Shown: piece after piece, positions 59,634-64,000 of the stretch
Numbering within the stretch: position 1 is the stretch's first letter
Layout: the number at the start of each line of letters is the position of its first letter
From: Gnetum montanum
Lineage: Eukaryota; Streptophyta; Gnetopsida; Gnetales; Gnetaceae
NCBI GenBank assembly: GCA_015680685.1
Contig: MNCI01022494.1
Location: forward strand, 62,001-126,000
Direction: 5' to 3'
DNA length: 64,000 nt
Notes under the pieces: generated by a model
The model's database searches: none
Told to the model about the DNA's origin: nothing
Seen by the model: only the letters and a program-made list of their open reading frames with translations
Program-made: the position numbers and the translations under genes

Positions 59634-60715
59634 ATTACATTGATATGTATGATTGGCAGTTGAGTTCTTATCCTTATTCTCTTCTACCCTTTATTTCTAT
59701 TTTCGCGTGGTGTCCTGTCCTGTTTCTCGATTTGGCATAGTTTTTCCTCTAATAGTGTTGGCATATTCTCCACATCTTTCATGTACCCAGTCCTTCATCT
59801 TATTGATCTTTGCCTCAATTTCATCTAGTGATTGTAGGATTGGCAAAGATGATTCCACCTCCTTGAAGTGAGTTGATTTCTCCTCTTCATGATCATGGAC
59901 CCTTGTTAAGTTAAGATTTTGGTCCTGTTGAGAACTTTCAACATTCTCCCATTTGGCTATTTCTCCTTCTTCTTTTGTTATCTGCTTGATAAGCTCTTGG
60001 AATTGATGGGCTCGTAGCTCATATAGTTGACCTCAGGTGTACATCCCTAGGGTCTCCCTTATTTCATTACGGAGCCCATCTATGATATGGTACATTAGCC
60101 TTTCCTCAGAGAACCCATGGCCTGGGCAGTTGTCTAACAGTGCACAATATCTTTCTAAGGCCATGTCCAAGGGTTCATGTTATGCTTGTTTCCATTCTTG
60201 GATTTGTCTTCTCAAGGCTGACACTCTCACATAGGTTTGATATCTTTCATTGAAGAGTTCTACCGTTGTCAGCCAATGTCGAATTGATTTTGGTGTTAGT
60301 GACCTATACCATACTTTTGCTTGGCCAACGAGTGTCAAAGGAAAGAGCTTAAGTTTTTGCCACCCATTATCAATATTTTTCCATGTAAATGTTGTTGCAG
60401 ATCTGAATCATAGCCTCCTGAAAACTTGGGAAAGTTGTTTAAATCAAGCACGGGTAGACAACTTTCCTTACGATGCCTGCGGGCTATTCGAACAGCCTCT
60501 TGTATTTCCGTTAAGCTTGTAGTGGCTAGTAGGGGTTCATTGTCATTAGGTAAGTTATGCTTTCGTACGTTGGGATGATGTTGTCTTTGTTTATGTTTAT
60601 AAGAAAGCCCCACTTCGGGTTGCATACTCTAATCTTCATTATCATAATATTCATTAGTTCTCTAATGAATTGCCTCACTAGATGTGGCATTATTATAGTC
60701 TTGTAGGAGAGACAT
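59634..60715 (-). pseudogene. gag of element C, N-terminal part
   Basis: ATG at 60715. The reading has NEPLLATTSLTEIQEAVRI and the gag core in several frames (WYRSL near 60305, VELFNERYQTY near 60240, LDGLRNEI-type motif near 60070). Lesions: two stops in the first 90 bases, a frameshift with small deletion near 60385, TAA near 60180 and a stop near 60035. It runs into element A at 59633 after the residues C-N-I of the zinc knuckle. Confidence 0.8.
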
Positions 60716-60840
60716 GGTTGTGAAATTGTGTGTGAATTTATATGTGATTTTTTTTTATAATTATTTCTTTCTAAAAGATATATCGTTAATTCCTATACAA
60801 CGACCTTGTATGACATAACTAATCTAGATAACTAGCACCA

Positions 60841-60858
60841 TCCCCGGCAACGGCACCA
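60841..60858 (-). other. Primer binding site of element C, tRNA-Asp type
   Basis: Minus-strand TGGTGCCGTTGCCGGGGA, one transition away from the exact tRNA-Asp complement, one base from the LTR end at 60860. Confidence 0.9.
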
Positions 60859-60859
60859 A

Positions 60860-61728
60860 TGATGAGTGACGAGGTACCCCTATGCTCAACCATACGAATA
60901 CGAGCATTCACGCATGATCTGGTCGAACTCCACGGACAGGCTAGTTGTGGTATCTAGATAGTTACACATTGATCACAGTTTGCTGTCTTCCCACCTGGAC
61001 TAGTATTTGCTTTGTCACATATGGTTTAGTCCAAAGTGAGGCGTATGAAGTGATCCTAAACTACTGCTACTCCTAGAGACAATGAAGAATAATATTGATT
61101 AAACTAATGAGTAATAGGAAATGAAGTCTAAGCTAACCTATATACAATGAGCATTCGTTCCTTAATCATCCGTACACATCTTGAACCTTGTGCACGACTA
61201 CTACTGGGATTACCAAGCGTAGATCCTAGGTACGCTACTGGGTTACCAAGTAGTCACACTTAAATGCTCATGATTAAGTCATACTCATTCTTCATTTAAC
61301 AACAAGAATAGTAAATGATGATAAAGAAATATTAACTAAGAAAATAATAAATAACAATAACAATTAACAATAATAATTAAAAAATTAAAACTAAGTGAAT
61401 GCTGCAATGATGAAGTAATCTGTGCATCCAAGTATGTCACACTCGAATAAAGGTGTCGTACAATTACAAGCATCACACTACGGGCATGCATTAGGAAAAT
61501 ATTCTAACTCCTATGAAAACAAAATGCAAGGGCTTCACTACAACTAACTAGAAGCTCTCCAAATGAGGCAGAAGGCCCTCTTATTTATAGGTCGGGATAG
61601 GCGGCTGCGTAAACGGGGCCACGTCAACACAGGAAGGCTATGTCAACGGGGCCGCATCAACGCGGCCGCGTATACGAGGCCTTGTATACGTGGCCTAGTT
61701 GACGCATCGACTATATAGCGCTTCATCA
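60860..61728 (-). repeat. 5' LTR of element C
   Basis: 869 bases, close to the 3' LTR at 48327-49181 and slightly longer, with an extra GGGATTACCAAGCG segment near 61207. The promoter end holds GCGGCCGC and GTATAC palindromes next to the minus-strand TATAAATA near 61590. Confidence 0.9.
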
Positions 61729-63349
61729 AAAAAAAACCTTCATTCACTAAAAAAGGTTTCTAGAATCAAAAGTTATGGCTTTTAAAGTCTAAAATTTGAA
61801 CACATAACCTAAGAATTCTCGATAGGTCACATATTCTAGTATTACTTGAGGATAAGTACACTTAATTATACAATTTTTATCTCAGTTGCTACCAACCCAT
61901 CCATTTGATTGGTTGGTCAAATTTTGCTACATTTTAATACTTAAAATTCCTATCTAGTAAAATGTCAAAGTTGTAGTTTTTTTTCATATAATGACTTTCT
62001 ACATTTGCATGTCCATTGATGAACTTTTCAAAATTTTACATCAGTTGATGTAATTTTCAAAATTTCCATGGACTAACAGAAAAATTTAAGATGTTGAAAT
62101 CATTAAAGGAGGCTAGATTTGATGGTGTTGCCATAAATTAAGATCGTTAGAGGAGGCTTGATCTCGTGATGCTACTAATCATCGAGATCATAAGAGATGA
62201 ATAGATCCTATAGTGTTACTAGTGGCTGGAGGAGGCTAGATCCTATGATGCTTGTGATGGTCAGAGGAGGGTACATCGTGTAGTTCTACTAGTGTTCATG
62301 ACCATAGTGGGCCTAAAATTTCTGGCTAGAGGTGTAGTAAAGGTGATGAGGGAAATGGTAATAAGCATAGCAATAGTGGTGGTGGGCAAAGTGGAGATAG
62401 TGGTGGTTGAGTAGTGGAACGAGGGTTTTTGTTTTGCATGTGATGTGCAAATAAGGATTTATTGTTTATGCCTACAACATAGCGGAAAATAAGGATTTAC
62501 TTTTTTCTCTTGATTAGCTTGGACAATAAGGAAAGATGGCTTGCCTATGTAGCCTGGCTAATAGTAACATAGCCTGATTGGTCATGACATGGTGTGATGA
62601 GGCCTCATGACCCTACCACATAGTGACTCAACTAGCAGACACTATAGCCCATGGTTGCACAAGGTTAAATTCCTTAAATAAATTTTTTAATAAATAATTT
62701 TGATTAATTTATGCATTAAAAATATAAATGCATATTTATATTGAAAACCTGGAAGCTTGGCTTTGGTGAGGTTGAGATTTTGGCTTGCTAACCTATTGGT
62801 CTCGAGTTTGATTCTAAGCATAAATATTTTAATAATCAACCCATCTTAGGTTATTAACATACTTGTTAGCTAGATGATGGGTAAGAGTTTGATTTACGGA
62901 AGGGGAGTTTTTAGGTTTGATTCCTAACCATAAAGTTTTTACTTTTAAAAAATAAATTTTAATTAATTAATTATAGTACACAAAATTTAAAAGCTTAAAT
63001 AAAAATATCTCCCAAATTGTAAGTTTGATTAGGATAAAATTGGTACAACTAGAATCATCTTGATGAGTACTACATGTTGGACATGGCTTCAAGGTCCAAA
63101 AACTAAGTTAATTTTCAAGATTTGAAATGATCAAAATAGCCTATTTTGCAAACTTAGGCCTTAATAAACAAATGTAGTGCTAACATTAGCATAATACTTA
63201 AGCTTCAAAATTAAATGATAATAAGACTAAGATCAATTTATCTTCATTGCAATGCTTGGCTTAGTCTAATGGTTTTTTAACTGCAATTTAATTTTTCTTT
63301 TCTTTCATTTCACATGCACTTAGTTCATAATTTATGTTTCATCACACAT
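61729..63349. other. Unassigned repeat-like region
   Basis: No gene is seen. Around 62110-62290 the phrase GAGGAGGCTnGATC...GATG recurs about every 45 bases in imperfect form, and around 62750-62930 a GTTTGATTCnnAnCATAAA phrase occurs twice. The rest is AT-rich with no motif on either strand. Confidence 0.45.
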
Positions 63350-63799
63350 TAATTATGTATCAGAAGTATGACTAGTTTTGAGCATAAATATGCTAATTTT
63401 CTATAATTCCAAAAGTATGCCACTTGGTATGCACAATAGTGGACAACTGATAACCTAGCAACATTGATATAAGTTTAAGATGTGTACGACAAGTTAAGAA
63501 CGAATGCTCATTGCCTAGGTTAGAATAGATTTAGTTTTCACATTAGTGTAAGTTAAAGTAGACTTTTAATATTTTAGTAATATTTTAATATGACCCTACA
63601 ACATCAAGTATCATATGCCTCAATTACACTTAACCATATGCACTAAGGCTACATGAGTGTAATTTGGAGGACATCAACCTATGATCAAACACTTAACTAT
63701 CTAATCACCATGCTAGTCTAGTCCACAAATTATGATCAAGTCATTTGCATACACTCATGATTTGTATGGTTGATCATTAGGATTACTCGCCACCCATCA
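63350..63799 (+). repeat. End of another LTR (element G), diverged
   Basis: The stretch shows the LTR order of the group: GATAACCTAGCAAC, GATGTGTACGACAAGT, GCCTCAATTACACTTAACCATA, then TGTATGGTTGATCATTAGG and the end CCACCCATCA at 63799. Start not defined. A diverged primer site follows. Confidence 0.65.
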
Positions 63800-63800
63800 T

Positions 63801-63818
63801 TAGCACCATTGCCAATTC
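63801..63818 (+). other. Diverged primer binding site and start of element G
   Basis: TAGCACCATTGCCAATTC follows the LTR end by one base and matches the tRNA-Asp complement at 12 of 18 positions. The element would continue past the window end; 63819-64000 has no recognised frame. Confidence 0.55.
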
Positions 63819-64000
63819 TTAGTGCTAGTGATTGGATAGTTAGAATTATTCATGTGCTTTCTTAGGAATAAAAGATTCATCATTCAAAAATATTATTATT
63901 CTATTAAAAAATAGAAAAATTAAAAATTTATTCTTCTTACAAGGCTGATTCGTCTCTACTGATGACTCTATAAGAGGACATGATAGACTAGTTAAGAATA

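Larger units (their letters stand above)
48327..61728 (-). mobile_element. Element C: gag-only LTR retrotransposon, interrupted by element A
   Basis: LTRs at 61728-60860 (5') and 49181-48327 (3'), both reading TGATGAAGCGC to CTCATCA on the minus strand. Without element A and one copy of its target duplication it would be about 5.8 kb. It has a primer site, a gag without protease, the common 3' region and a 3' ORF. Flanking bases GAAAC and AAAAA do not match, so no target duplication is shown. No pol domain is seen. Confidence 0.88.

Overview
The window is nuclear DNA of a seed plant, probably a draft short-read assembly because it contains one N run at 36500-37168. The evidence is a 16-exon receptor-like kinase gene with GT-AG introns, several families of Ty3/gypsy LTR retrotransposons primed by plant tRNA-Asp, a plant-type telomeric repeat patch, and AT-rich intergenic DNA. 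I cannot name the species.

Host genes: 1-6904 holds a complete STRUBBELIG-RECEPTOR FAMILY (SRF) gene: signal peptide, SUB/LRR ectodomain, proline-rich linker, one membrane span and an atypical kinase domain lacking the catalytic Asp of HRD. Its exons join in phase to give 722 residues. On the minus strand, 8798-11423 (continuing at 24683-24820 beyond an inserted retroelement) shows the exons of a second gene that I do not recognise. Several junctions keep phase, but stops and frameshifts suggest it is decaying.

Transposons: everything else is layered retroelements sharing LTR ends (TGATGAG...CATCA), a tRNA-Asp primer site and a common 3' region. Element F (11486-24667, TSD CAAAG) is a decayed full-length copy with gag, protease, RT, RNase H, integrase and a long 3' ORF. 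Element B (29820-37239, TSD AGAAA), element D (minus, 40109-45757) and element A (52003-59628, TSD CAAAT) carry gag with protease but no RT, RNase H or integrase. Element C (minus, 48327-61728) carries gag without a protease and is interrupted by A inside its gag zinc knuckle. A is the youngest and encodes an uninterrupted 1114-residue Gag-protease. Between them lie a 5'-truncated LINE (26950-27930), a fossil gypsy integrase (38600-39110), a truncated LTR (39123-39865), an RT scrap (39880-40105) and the end of another LTR at 63350-63799.

How it may work: A and B share the same junction where pol is missing, so one pol-deleted ancestor probably multiplied using enzymes of an F-like partner. 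All five elements keep a 3' ORF whose ATG sits directly after a splice-acceptor-like sequence (AA instead of AG in F). This suggests a spliced subgenomic message comparable in layout to retroviral env. The LTR promoters carry palindrome arrays directly upstream of TATAAATA whose copy number differs between the two LTRs of one element, and F carries a related module inside the element ahead of the 3' ORF. These are inferences from reading the sequence; no database search was run.
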